64,000 bases of DNA, taken from assembly GCF_009765755.1 (NCBI RefSeq), contig NZ_LMUV01000003.1, forward strand, positions 38,661 to 102,660. The letters are read 5' to 3'. Below, piece by piece: positions 17,856-24,261 of the stretch (position 1 is its first letter; the number at the start of each line of letters is the position of its first letter). Below the pieces are notes generated by a model. That model worked only from the letters and a program-made list of their open reading frames with translations. It made no database searches and was not told where the DNA came from. The stretch is from Rhodanobacter sp. L36 (GTDB lineage Bacteria; Pseudomonadota; Gammaproteobacteria; Xanthomonadales; Rhodanobacteraceae). The translations under genes were made by a program, and so were the position numbers.

Positions 17856-18251
17856 ATGAAGTTTCAGATTCCTCCTATGACTCCGTGGAAAGATGTGCTG
17901 GTCCATTTGGTGATCTGGGCGTTCTTGTTGTCAGTTCCATCAATCATTTATTCGTTCTTTCCAAAGCCCGACTTCAACGCAGCGTTGCAGAGTAAGTATC
18001 CTCATCAAATTTCGTTAGTCATGGGTGGCAAGGATTCATTCAGCGGCAACACAACGTATGCGCGGCGATCCTATTTACTTGTCCCGTCTGCGCTTCAAGC
18101 ACCAGAGATCGTGCAAGTTACGCAGGTAAATTCCGAGCCTCCAAAGGTAGTTGTGCAAGACCATTTGTTCCTAATATCGCTACTAGTTTTCATCGGCTTC
18201 AGCTTCTACTATTTTCTTAAACGGTGGCGCACTCAGCTAAGTGATACTTAA
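17856..18251 (+). CDS. Cassette 11: two-helix membrane protein with periplasmic loop (131 aa)
   Basis: One helix near the N-terminus (LVHLVIWAFLLSVPSIIYSF, about 15-34) and one near the C-terminus (LFLISLLVFIGFSFYYFLKR, about 104-123). Between them is a ~70-residue hydrophilic domain. The positive-inside pattern (KRWR after the last helix) puts the loop in the periplasm. The stop comes from attC11. No family recognised. Confidence 0.8.
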   Translation: MKFQIPPMTPWKDVLVHLVIWAFLLSVPSIIYSFFPKPDFNAALQSKYPHQISLVMGGKDSFSGNTTYARRSYLLVPSALQAPEIVQVTQVNSEPPKVVVQDHLFLISLLVFIGFSFYYFLKRWRTQLSDT

Positions 18252-18301
18252 CAAGTCATTCAAGCGGACGGCCCCGCCGCCGCTTAATTCAAGCGTTAGA
18301 C
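18246..18301 (+). repeat. attC11 (TTAATTCAAGCG subtype)
   Basis: 56 bp; ACTTAAC to GTTAGAC. It has the CAAGCGGA / TTAATTCAAGCG variant also found in attC3. Confidence 0.92.
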
Positions 18302-18328
18302 GTTTTGCTGCACGGAGCATCGGTCATT

Positions 18329-18736
18329 ATGGGCGCATCCAAAAAGCTCAAGGTCGCAGTGTTATTCGTGCTTCAGGCGTTATTGCTGGTTTTTGCGGCC
18401 TTCTGCATGTTTTACGGTCAGGACAATTTCGTTATCAGGAGCGCTGGCATCTTCGCGATATTTGCAGGCCTCGCCCTGGCTCGGATCACACGCCGGATGC
18501 GGTTCGGCGCGCCGCTCCAAAGTAAGCCCCCTTTCGTCGTCAAGCGTTGGCAATGGCTAGTCGGCGCTGCGCTCGTGATCTTGCTCGTAGTCTCTTATGC
18601 TTGGCTCTTTCATGCTGCGGCACCCAGTTACAAAGGTGGTCCCGCGCCGCTGTGGTATTTTTTGGCAGCAATCCTTGCTTGCGGTGCATGGTGGAGCGGC
18701 CTCTTCATTCGCTGGTTTGTATGGTGGTTTCTGTAG
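18329..18736 (+). CDS. Cassette 12: four-helix membrane protein (135 aa)
   Basis: ATG at 18329 is preferred to an in-frame TTG at 18305 close to the core site. Four helices are visible (VAVLFVLQALLLVFAAFCMF, SAGIFAIFAGLALA, WLVGAALVILLVVSYAWLF, PLWYFLAAILACGAWW), with a basic cytoplasmic loop RRMRFG. Trp-rich C-terminus (IRWFVWWFL). Unknown function. Confidence 0.8.
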   Translation: MGASKKLKVAVLFVLQALLLVFAAFCMFYGQDNFVIRSAGIFAIFAGLALARITRRMRFGAPLQSKPPFVVKRWQWLVGAALVILLVVSYAWLFHAAAPSYKGGPAPLWYFLAAILACGAWWSGLFIRWFVWWFL

Positions 18737-18749
18737 CGACAGAGGCAGC

Positions 18750-18806
18750 ATCTAACCACTCGTTCAAGGCGGACGTCTCCGGCGCCGCTTAACTCTAGCG
18801 TTGGAC
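18750..18806 (+). repeat. attC12 (variant core GTTGGAC)
   Basis: 57 bp; ATCTAAC to GTTGGAC. The core has G in place of A at position 4, still within GTTRRRY. The right arm reads TTAACTCTAGCG. Confidence 0.91.
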
Positions 18807-18809
18807 TGC

Positions 18810-19142
18810 ATGACAGAATTCGACGCAAATTGGCCTGACGATGCAGACGGTGATGTCTTTCGCCGACTTGCTGCCATCGAATTCGAGTTCGCCAAGACTT
18901 GGTCGGTTGACTACAACGTTGACTTCGAGAGTTGGCCGCCGTCCGGTCCTGCATTGGAGTTACTACGATTCATGTACGGTGAGCTTGCCGTGTTTCCGCC
19001 AGACCAGAGCGACATCGGCTACGTACAGTTTCAAATTGTTGGCCCAGTCACGTACGAGGGCGTCACATCAGTTCAGCGCCGCGCAAGCTCAGCAATGCAG
19101 CTTTTCGGCGGTGTGTGTGAGTCATGGGGAGTCATGCGCTAA
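18810..19142 (+). CDS. Cassette 13: RraB-like protein (110 aa)
   Basis: ATG at 18810 is used; an upstream TTG lies in the attC12 core. The protein is acidic and soluble, beginning TEFDANWPDDADGDVFRRL. It then has DYNVDFESWPPSG and ends with GGVCESWGVM. The D-G-D-V-x-R-x-L start, the VDYNVDF strand and the terminal G-x-x-x-x-WG pattern match the RraB (regulator of RNase E activity B) family fold as I know it. E. coli RraB binds RNase E and changes which transcripts it degrades. Whether this copy does so is inference; the family call itself is moderately sure. Confidence 0.72.
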   Translation: MTEFDANWPDDADGDVFRRLAAIEFEFAKTWSVDYNVDFESWPPSGPALELLRFMYGELAVFPPDQSDIGYVQFQIVGPVTYEGVTSVQRRASSAMQLFGGVCESWGVMR

Positions 19143-19146
19143 TGCG

Positions 19147-19203
19147 GTCTAACCACTCGTTCGAGGTGGAAGGCTACGCCGCCGCTCAACTCGAGCGTTA
19201 GGC
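19147..19203 (+). repeat. attC13
   Basis: 57 bp; GTCTAAC to GTTAGGC. Left arm GAGGTGGAAGGC and right arm CTCAACTCGAGCG are slightly diverged. It is the last canonical site of the array. Confidence 0.91.
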
Positions 19204-19231
19204 AATACGAGCGAATCTTGGGAGTCACAAG

Positions 19232-19621
19232 ATGGGAATGTGGGCGTTTGCGCCGTGGGACAACGACGAAGCCGCGGATTGGTACGGCGAATTCATGGAA
19301 GCAACGCACTTCCACCGCGAATGGCTAAAGGGCATGAAGGCTGACCCGGCAGAATCTGCCGGCACAGTTCGCGCGGCCGCCGCCATCTTTCTAATGCTAG
19401 GCAGGGTCTACGTCTGGCCGATTGACACCTTCGACCAAGACCTCGAACTCGCGATAAGAGGCCTCGCCGCCGCAGCGAACTCCCCTGAGTATCAAGAATC
19501 AGCGGAGTTGCAAGCGGCCATCGCGCTGGAGCTCGCCGAGCTTGAGTCAAGGCGAAAGCCGGCGGGTAACCAGATAGCGAAGCCTTCTACGCCCGAGCGT
19601 TCGTGGTGGAAGTTCTGGTAG
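19232..19621 (+). CDS. Cassette 14: DUF4259-like protein (129 aa)
   Basis: It begins MGMWAFAPWDNDEAADWYGE, the pattern of DUF4259 proteins (MGxWGxGxFDNDxAxDW). The rest is helical with repeated Ala/Glu (AIRGLAAAANSPEYQE, AALAELESRR-like) and a basic Trp-rich tail. It is cytoplasmic, with no signal. DUF4259 has no established function; such proteins occur often near phage-defence or mobile genes, which is only context. This is the last recognisable cassette gene. Its own attC is decayed. Confidence 0.85.
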   Translation: MGMWAFAPWDNDEAADWYGEFMEATHFHREWLKGMKADPAESAGTVRAAAAIFLMLGRVYVWPIDTFDQDLELAIRGLAAAANSPEYQESAELQAAIALELAELESRRKPAGNQIAKPSTPERSWWKFW

Positions 19622-19951
19622 CGCCGTAATTGGACTTGCGTCGCCTATCCAGTTCACTCGTCAACGATCGGCTGGCTGGGCCCGACGCCGCGTGTCGCCA
19701 ACCAGTGCTTGGAGGACATCGGCAAGGTCAACGACTGGCATTGCGTCGATACTTCCGTATTCGCGAAACATCATTTCGGTTGTCGTTTGGGGCTTCGAGC
19801 CTTCGGCTACGCTGGCGCCTGACAATTGTACAAGGCGAGCCGTTTTTCCCGCTTCATTCAAGCGTCAAATCCGCACGGGCTCACTTCAGAAGCATCACAT
19901 GGCAATGCAGTATCGGAATCAGCGCGGCGCGCTATTCGAAGGGAGAGGACG
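19622..19951. other. Gene-free stretch at the array end
   Basis: About 330 bp holding the remains of the last attC (19817-19870). A 66-codon minus-strand frame (19661-19861) overlaps that relic and has no supporting signal. Frames on the plus strand are not coding-like. It is probably eroded cassette DNA. Confidence 0.5.
19817..19870 (+). repeat. Decayed attC at the end of the array
   Basis: 54 bp still aligning with the array sites: GCCTGAC (for GCCTAAC), ACAAGGCGAGCCG, CCCGCTTCATTCAAGCG, then GTCAAAT for GTTAGAY. Both core sites carry substitutions at conserved bases, so recombination is unlikely. Its ATTCAAGCG end matches the attC3/attC11 subtype. Confidence 0.75.
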
Positions 19952-20362
19952 GTGGACGAGCAACACATTCGGAACGCCATCGATCGGCACTGGGCTGCAT
20001 CCGCGTCGGGTGATCAGGACGCGGAGCATGCGATCTATCACGACGATGCGGTTTGCGAATATCCGCAGTCGGGTGAGGTGATCCGTGGTCGGCATAATTT
20101 GCAGGCGTTGCGCAGTCATCATCCTGGCAAGCCGTCGGGATTCGACATTCGGCGTATCGCGGGTAGCGGCAATCTGTGGGTTACCGAGTATGTGATCAGC
20201 TACGAAGGCAAACGCGTCCACACGGTGAGCATCATGGAATTCATGGGCGAAAAAGTGGCGCACGAGACGCAGTATTTCGCCGATGCTTTCGATGCTCCGG
20301 CGTGGCGGGCGCAGTGGGTCGATAGGGAACGCGAAAACGATTCATCTGATGCCGAACGGTAG
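19952..20362 (+). CDS. NTF2-like/SnoaL-like domain protein (136 aa)
   Basis: GTG at 19952 with GGGAGAGGA directly upstream is the preferred start; the frame is open further left without coding character. The sequence DRHWAASASGDQDAEHAIYH...VCEYPQSGEVIRGRHNLQAL is typical of the alpha+beta cone fold of SnoaL/NTF2-like proteins. VSIMEFMGEKVAHETQYF follows, forming the second half. Members include polyketide cyclases, isomerases and many unknown proteins, so no reaction can be named. It lies just past the decayed attC and may itself be an old cassette gene. Confidence 0.82.
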   Translation: MDEQHIRNAIDRHWAASASGDQDAEHAIYHDDAVCEYPQSGEVIRGRHNLQALRSHHPGKPSGFDIRRIAGSGNLWVTEYVISYEGKRVHTVSIMEFMGEKVAHETQYFADAFDAPAWRAQWVDRERENDSSDAER

Positions 20363-20369
20363 CTTGTCG

Positions 20370-20785
20370 ATGAGCCATGTCATGCGGCTCGTCATCCTTG
20401 TGACGGTTGCCGCGATGCTGTGTTCGTGCCTCTTTGATTCTGATTGCAGCTGGCATTCCGGTCGGTTCGAAATCGGCTGGATAGATGTCGTTGAAAGCAG
20501 CCAGCTTACGTACCAGGATGATTCCGGCGGCTCAATCAGCATTGTCGGACCATGCGTTTTCGCCGCGGGTGCCAATGACCAATTTGTGGTCGTCAAGCAA
20601 GACCGGCTTCTCATCCGTCCATCGTCGACTTTTACGTTGTGACCAGGGCGGGCTTCGATGCAATCAATCCGCAGGACCAGCTCATGGGACCAATGCCGGC
20701 ATCGGCATATCACGCGCTGGGGCAACGATTGTCATTGCCCTCGGTCAGGGACGTCATCGCTGCCGACAGGTGTACCGTTCGCTGA
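20370..20785 (+). pseudogene. Frameshifted small lipoprotein gene
   Basis: ATG at 20370 gives a lipoprotein signal (MRLVILVTVAAMLCSCLF; lipobox around LCSC). A beta-rich domain follows and ends prematurely at TGA 20640-20642 after RPSSTFTL. In the next frame, from 20633, coding-like sequence continues without a break (YVVTRAGFDAINPQDQLMGP... to TGA 20783-20785). Loss of one base near the T-run at 20630-20633 explains both halves. An intact product would be about 138 residues. Real decay and sequencing error cannot be told apart here. Function unknown. Confidence 0.65.
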
Positions 20786-20816
20786 TTCCCGTGTTGACTT
20801 CCATGAGGTACCAGTC

Positions 20817-21215
20817 ATGACTTTCAGGCCGGAAAATTACAATGCCGTTTCGCCATACCTGCTGGTCAACGGCGCAGTGGCGACGATCGAATTCCTGGAG
20901 TCGGTGTTCGCTGCGGAACGGTGCCGGATGTTTTTTCGCGACGACGGCACGCTTCAGCACGGCGAGGTCCGCATTGATGACACGGTGCTGATGCTGGCCG
21001 ATGCGATGGAAGGCTGGCCGGCGGTGCCGGCGCATGTGCACATCTATGTTGCCGATGTGGATGCGACGTACAGGAGTGCGCTGGAAGTCGGCGCGACATC
21101 GGTGCAGGAACCGATCAGGAAGGGTGATCCGGACAAGCGCGGCGGAGTCCGCGATGCCGGTGGTACGACGTGGTGGATCAGTCAGCAGATCGGTGAAGGT
21201 TCTTCGGATCAGTGA
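20817..21215 (+). CDS. VOC/PhnB-like glyoxalase-fold protein (132 aa)
   Basis: Starting MTFRPENYNAVSPYLLVNGA, it continues with EFLESVFAAERCRMFFRDDG, the first beta-alpha-beta-beta-beta unit of a PhnB-type vicinal oxygen chelate protein. A second unit holds HVHIYVADVDATYRSALEVG and ends with RDAGGTTWWIS. Proteins of this kind are small dimeric enzymes or binding proteins; metal ligands are not clear enough to predict a reaction. The upstream in-frame region belongs to the frameshifted lipoprotein. Confidence 0.87.
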   Translation: MTFRPENYNAVSPYLLVNGAVATIEFLESVFAAERCRMFFRDDGTLQHGEVRIDDTVLMLADAMEGWPAVPAHVHIYVADVDATYRSALEVGATSVQEPIRKGDPDKRGGVRDAGGTTWWISQQIGEGSSDQ

Positions 21216-21306
21216 AGCGATGCCAGTTTCGCGAACTGTTTTTTCGGCGATCGGTTGGTGCGAGGATTGCGCGGAAGCGCAATGCGGACACGAGCGTCAC
21301 CTGCGA

Positions 21307-21705
21307 ATGATTGACCCCGAGACCATGAAAAAAGCACAACTCATCGAACGTCTGCGAAGAAGGCGCTCCCGTTTGCTGCAGGCGTATGTGCTGCACGTGG
21401 GTTTGTTTGCTTCCTCATGCGCATTTGCTGCAACGGGCGGCAACAAGGCTTCGATAACGACAGCACTCTTGCTGGCGCTGGTCACGATACCGCCGGTGTT
21501 GGTTTACACAGTGCTCGTGCATTGGTCCTGCCGCGCCGTCGAACCCCGGGCGCGCAGCGTCGGCTTGCTGCCGGTGATTCTTTTCACTGTTTTGCTGACG
21601 CCGTACGAGTCGAGTCTGGTACTGCCGGCAAAGAACCTGTGGATCGCGCGGCGCATTCTTCGCGCGTGGGACGAAGCCGTGACGAATCGCTCCGACGGAA
21701 GCTGA
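21307..21705 (+). CDS. Small membrane protein (132 aa)
   Basis: ATG at 21307 (MIDPETMKKAQLIERLRRRR) or 21325 begins a basic, helical N-terminus. Three hydrophobic helices follow (YVLHVGLFASSCAFAA, ITTALLLALVTIPPVLVYTVLV, LLPVILFTVLLTPYESSLVL) and a basic tail. The frame stays open upstream across the VOC gene, but that is a shadow. No family recognised. Confidence 0.7.
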   Translation: MIDPETMKKAQLIERLRRRRSRLLQAYVLHVGLFASSCAFAATGGNKASITTALLLALVTIPPVLVYTVLVHWSCRAVEPRARSVGLLPVILFTVLLTPYESSLVLPAKNLWIARRILRAWDEAVTNRSDGS

Positions 21706-21739
21706 TTACCGGACCAGCCGCGTGGATGCCACTGCGATA

Positions 21740-22210
21740 TCACAGGGTCAGCGCGAGATAACGTGTGCCGGGGATGGGATTGAACACATAAGGGTCGATA
21801 TCTTCGAAACCGAGCGATTCGTAGAGCGCCTGCGCCGATTGCATGGTCGCCAGCGTGTCCAGGCAGATGCGCTGGTATCCAGCGTCGCGTGCTTCGCGGC
21901 AAACCTGTTCCGCCAGGCGTCGGCCAAGCTGTTCGCCGCGCGATGTCGGGCGAACATAAAGCCGTTTCATTTCGCAGTCGCCGTGATCGAGCGGACGCAG
22001 GGCCACGCATCCCGCGGCATCTTCGCCGCGCCACGCCAGCAACAGCCGACCCTGCGGCATGGCGTATTTGCCGGGCAGCACATCCAGTTCCTTGCTGAAT
22101 TCCTGGAACTCCAGATCGATGCCGAGACTATCGGCGTATTCGCGGAACAGCGTTTTCACGAGATGCAGATCGCGCGGAAACGTCGCGCGTCGAATGATGA
22201 TGTTGCCCAT
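21740..22210 (-). CDS. GNAT-family N-acetyltransferase (156 aa)
   Basis: Acetyl-CoA-dependent acyltransferase. The acetyl-CoA-binding motif A is RLYVRPTSRGEQLGRRLAEQ (Q/R-x-x-G-x-G/A type, here R-G-E-Q-L-G), followed by ICLDTLATMQSAQALYESLG, the alpha4-beta strand and Y-x-x-x-G-F end. ATG at 22210 (MGNIIIRRATFPRD) starts the domain directly. An in-frame ATG at 22234 is possible. It is the only gene on the minus strand in this accessory stretch. Substrate unknown. Confidence 0.9.
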   Translation of the reverse strand: MGNIIIRRATFPRDLHLVKTLFREYADSLGIDLEFQEFSKELDVLPGKYAMPQGRLLLAWRGEDAAGCVALRPLDHGDCEMKRLYVRPTSRGEQLGRRLAEQVCREARDAGYQRICLDTLATMQSAQALYESLGFEDIDPYVFNPIPGTRYLALTL

Positions 22211-22381
22211 GGCCAACGCCTGCGATGCTCTCATTGGTCGCGATGATCTGGCGCCGGGAATCGGCGAAATCAACGTCCGATGCGGCAGCAATATTGAACT
22301 ATGCTCATGGCGATCGGGTGGAGCGGCTTGGGGGCAGGACGGAACATCCGACAACCGTCCGTTGCGCAAGGGAGTCGCATC

Positions 22382-22752
22382 ATGGAATCCGTCGAGATCA
22401 AGGCGTTCGTGCCGGCCAGGGATTTCGAACGGTCGAAAAGGTTCTACATCGATCTTGGATTCGCGCTGGCATGGTCGGCGGATGGTCTGGCGTGTCTGCA
22501 TGCGGGCAAGTCGAGTTTCCTGTTGCAGGATTCCATGTGAAGGACCATGCGGAGAATTTCATGATGCACATGCTGGTGCCGGATGTGGAGCAATGGTGGA
22601 GGCATGTCGTGGATCACCAACTGGCCACGCGCTATGGCGTGCGTACCGAGCCGCCGGAGGATCGTCCGTGGGGCATGCGTGACTTTGTCATCTGCGATCC
22701 AACGGGCGTGCTTTGGCGCATCGGACAAGACATCGGGGAGGCGACGACATAA
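22382..22752 (+). pseudogene. Frameshifted VOC/glyoxalase-like gene
   Basis: The first part (22382-22540) reads MESVEIKAFVPARDFERSKR...SSFLLQDSM and stops. In the next frame the expected continuation is present (FHVKDHAENFMMHMLVPDVE..., then DFVICDPTGVLWRIGQ, to TAA at 22750-22752). One missing T in the GGATTCCATG region would restore LLQDFHVKDHAENF. Together the halves make one standard bleomycin-resistance/glyoxalase-like domain of about 123 residues. The stop overlaps the ATG of the next gene. Confidence 0.75.
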
Positions 22753-23303
22753 TGGCTGGTGATTTTCATGCGATACGAGCGTTTCGTCGGTTGTTTGTCG
22801 GCACCATGATCTTTGGGCTGGCGTGTCTGACGATCGCCAATGCACACGCTGGCGAAATCACGGTGTACAAGGCGAAGCGCATGCTGGTTTATCAGGGCGA
22901 TGGTGTGTCGCGCAGTTTTCGTATCGGGCTAGGCTCGTCGCCGGTCGGGCCGAAGCGCGTGCAAGGTGATCGCAAGACGCCCGAAGGCGTTTACTTCATC
23001 GCGCACAAGAATCCGCACAGCCAGTTCTATCTGTCGCTCGCGATCAGCTATCCCGATCGTCCCGATGTGCTGGCCGCGCAGCAGGCGCATCGATTATCGA
23101 AAAAGGAATACGACGCGATCGACACGGCGATTCGCCGACATGTGCTTCCACCGCAGAACACGGCGCTCGGCGGCGACATCTTCATTCACGGTCGTGGTTC
23201 GAGTTCGGACTGGACCTGGGGCTGCGTTGCGCTGGACGATCGCGACATGACGTTTCTGTTCGAGCACGTGCAGGTGGGGGACAAGGTCACGATCGTGCAG
23301 TAG
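22752..23303 (+). CDS. L,D-transpeptidase (YkuD domain)
   Basis: Exported (signal peptide with LFVGTMIFGLACLTIANAHA, cleavage after AHA) protein of 183 residues. The YkuD catalytic motif is intact: IFIHGRGSSSDWTWGCVALD (H-x-x-G...S-x-x-x-GC; Cys about 158). Such enzymes form 3-3 crosslinks or attach proteins to peptidoglycan, and the GDRKTPEGVY segment is typical of the YafK/ErfK type. Its ATG overlaps the stop of the frameshifted VOC gene (TAATG), suggesting coupled translation if that gene is intact in relatives. Confidence 0.92.
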   Translation: MAGDFHAIRAFRRLFVGTMIFGLACLTIANAHAGEITVYKAKRMLVYQGDGVSRSFRIGLGSSPVGPKRVQGDRKTPEGVYFIAHKNPHSQFYLSLAISYPDRPDVLAAQQAHRLSKKEYDAIDTAIRRHVLPPQNTALGGDIFIHGRGSSSDWTWGCVALDDRDMTFLFEHVQVGDKVTIVQ

Positions 23304-23347
23304 CTTTTTCTGGCGTGCGACATTCACTGCAAACAAGGCACGAGCGC

Positions 23348-23680
23348 ATGACCCGCAAACTTCTTTTCATCTGCAGCCGCAACCGGCTTCGAAGTCCGAC
23401 GGCGGAGCAGGTATTCGCCGATCGCGGTGGCGTTGAAACGGCATCGGCCGGATTGAGCCCGGATGCGGAGAATCCGCTGACGCCGGAGCTGCTGGCATGG
23501 GCCGATATCGTGTTCGTGATGGAGCGCGCGCATCGGACGAAACTGTCCGCAGTGTTCGGAAAATGGCTGGGCGACAAGCGCGTGGTGTGTCTGGATATTC
23601 CTGATGATTATGCATTCATGGAGCCGCGGCTTGTCGTGCTGCTGGAGGCGCGCGTGTCGCGTCATCTGCCTTCGCATTGA
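23348..23680 (+). CDS. Low-molecular-weight protein tyrosine phosphatase-like protein
   Basis: This 110-residue protein has the phosphate loop near the N-terminus, LLFICSRNRLRSPTAEQVF (C-x5-R-S), and LTPELLAWADIVFVMERAHR in the second half. It matches the short COG4551-type predicted tyrosine phosphatases, not full LMW-PTPs, which are ~150 residues. The C-terminal DP-Y general-acid motif of LMW-PTPs is not present in usual form; DIPDDYAF may replace it. Activity is inferred from family. Confidence 0.83.
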   Translation: MTRKLLFICSRNRLRSPTAEQVFADRGGVETASAGLSPDAENPLTPELLAWADIVFVMERAHRTKLSAVFGKWLGDKRVVCLDIPDDYAFMEPRLVVLLEARVSRHLPSH

Positions 23681-23725
23681 CCTTGCATTGAGTGGCGCAG
23701 CATTCGCGACGCCTCGGGAATTACC

Positions 23726-24085
23726 ATGACGCATAAGCGCAAATCGAACGTCACTTATGAGCTGTTGAAACAGCAGGCGCTGGAACTTCCGGAAGTAGAG
23801 ACATCCACGTCGTACGGCACGCCGGCCCTCAAGGTTCGGGGCAAGCTGATGGTGCGGCTGAAGGAGGATGGCGAAACGGTGGTGTTGCGCACGACATGGG
23901 AGGAGCGCGAGCGGTTGATGGTGGTGCATCCGGAGATGTTCTTCATCACCGAGCATTACCGAAATCATCCGTGGGTGCTGTTGCGGCTTGCGGTTGCCAC
24001 GCACGAGGTCGTGGAGCACGCGCTTGCGAACGCCTGGTCGCTGGTGGCGCCGAGGTCGCTGTTGAAGAAGCACGAGCAGGGTTGA
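23726..24085 (+). CDS. MmcQ/YjbR family DNA-binding-fold protein
   Basis: A 119-residue member of the MmcQ/YjbR superfamily, starting with a helix (TYELLKQQALELPEVETSTS) then YGTPALKVRGKLMVRLKEDG and FFITEHYRNHPWVLLRLAVA. The fold resembles CyaY/double-wing domains; biochemical role is generally unknown. It is the last small gene of the accessory stretch before the convergent molybdo-enzyme genes. Confidence 0.88.
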   Translation: MTHKRKSNVTYELLKQQALELPEVETSTSYGTPALKVRGKLMVRLKEDGETVVLRTTWEERERLMVVHPEMFFITEHYRNHPWVLLRLAVATHEVVEHALANAWSLVAPRSLLKKHEQG

Positions 24086-24261
24086 CCGTGTCGCTGAGGG
24101 GATGGATGGCTGAAATGAAAGCCAGAAGAGCGTCCCTCCCTAACCTCTTCCGAGCACGGGAGGAGACGGCCTCTTGCGAGATGTGATGTTCGACGTGTTG
24201 GGCGCTGCGTTTTTTCAGCGTGTGCGTCGGGCCGAGTATCGCAATTTCTTCGCCGTGTGCA
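24086..24261. other. Convergent intergenic region
   Basis: 176 bp between two 3' ends. No gene or clear terminator hairpin seen. Confidence 0.4.

Larger units (their letters stand above)
12355..19870. mobile_element. Chromosomal integron with fourteen-cassette array
   Basis: An intI gene on the minus strand, an attI region, and a head-to-tail series of one-gene cassettes on the plus strand. Each cassette ends in an imperfect palindrome with an inverse core site (RYYYAAC-like) on the left and GTTRRRY on the right. Thirteen attC sites look functional; the fourteenth (19817-19870) is decayed. Cassette DNA is visibly richer in A/T than the flanking genes. The near-uniform 56-60 bp attC sites, the absence of resistance genes and the neighbouring chromosomal genes point to a sedentary chromosomal integron, not a class 1-3 mobile integron. 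Confidence 0.95.

Noticed and set aside
13798..19203. Regularly spaced ~57-bp repeats that could be a CRISPR array
   Set aside because: Spacing is gene-sized and variable (about 250-570 bp), each interval holds an ORF, and each repeat has attC core sites and an imperfect palindrome.
19661..19861. 66-codon minus-strand frame at the array end
   Set aside because: It overlaps the decayed attC, has no ribosome-binding site and matches no family. It could be a remnant of a reversed cassette gene, but nothing supports it.
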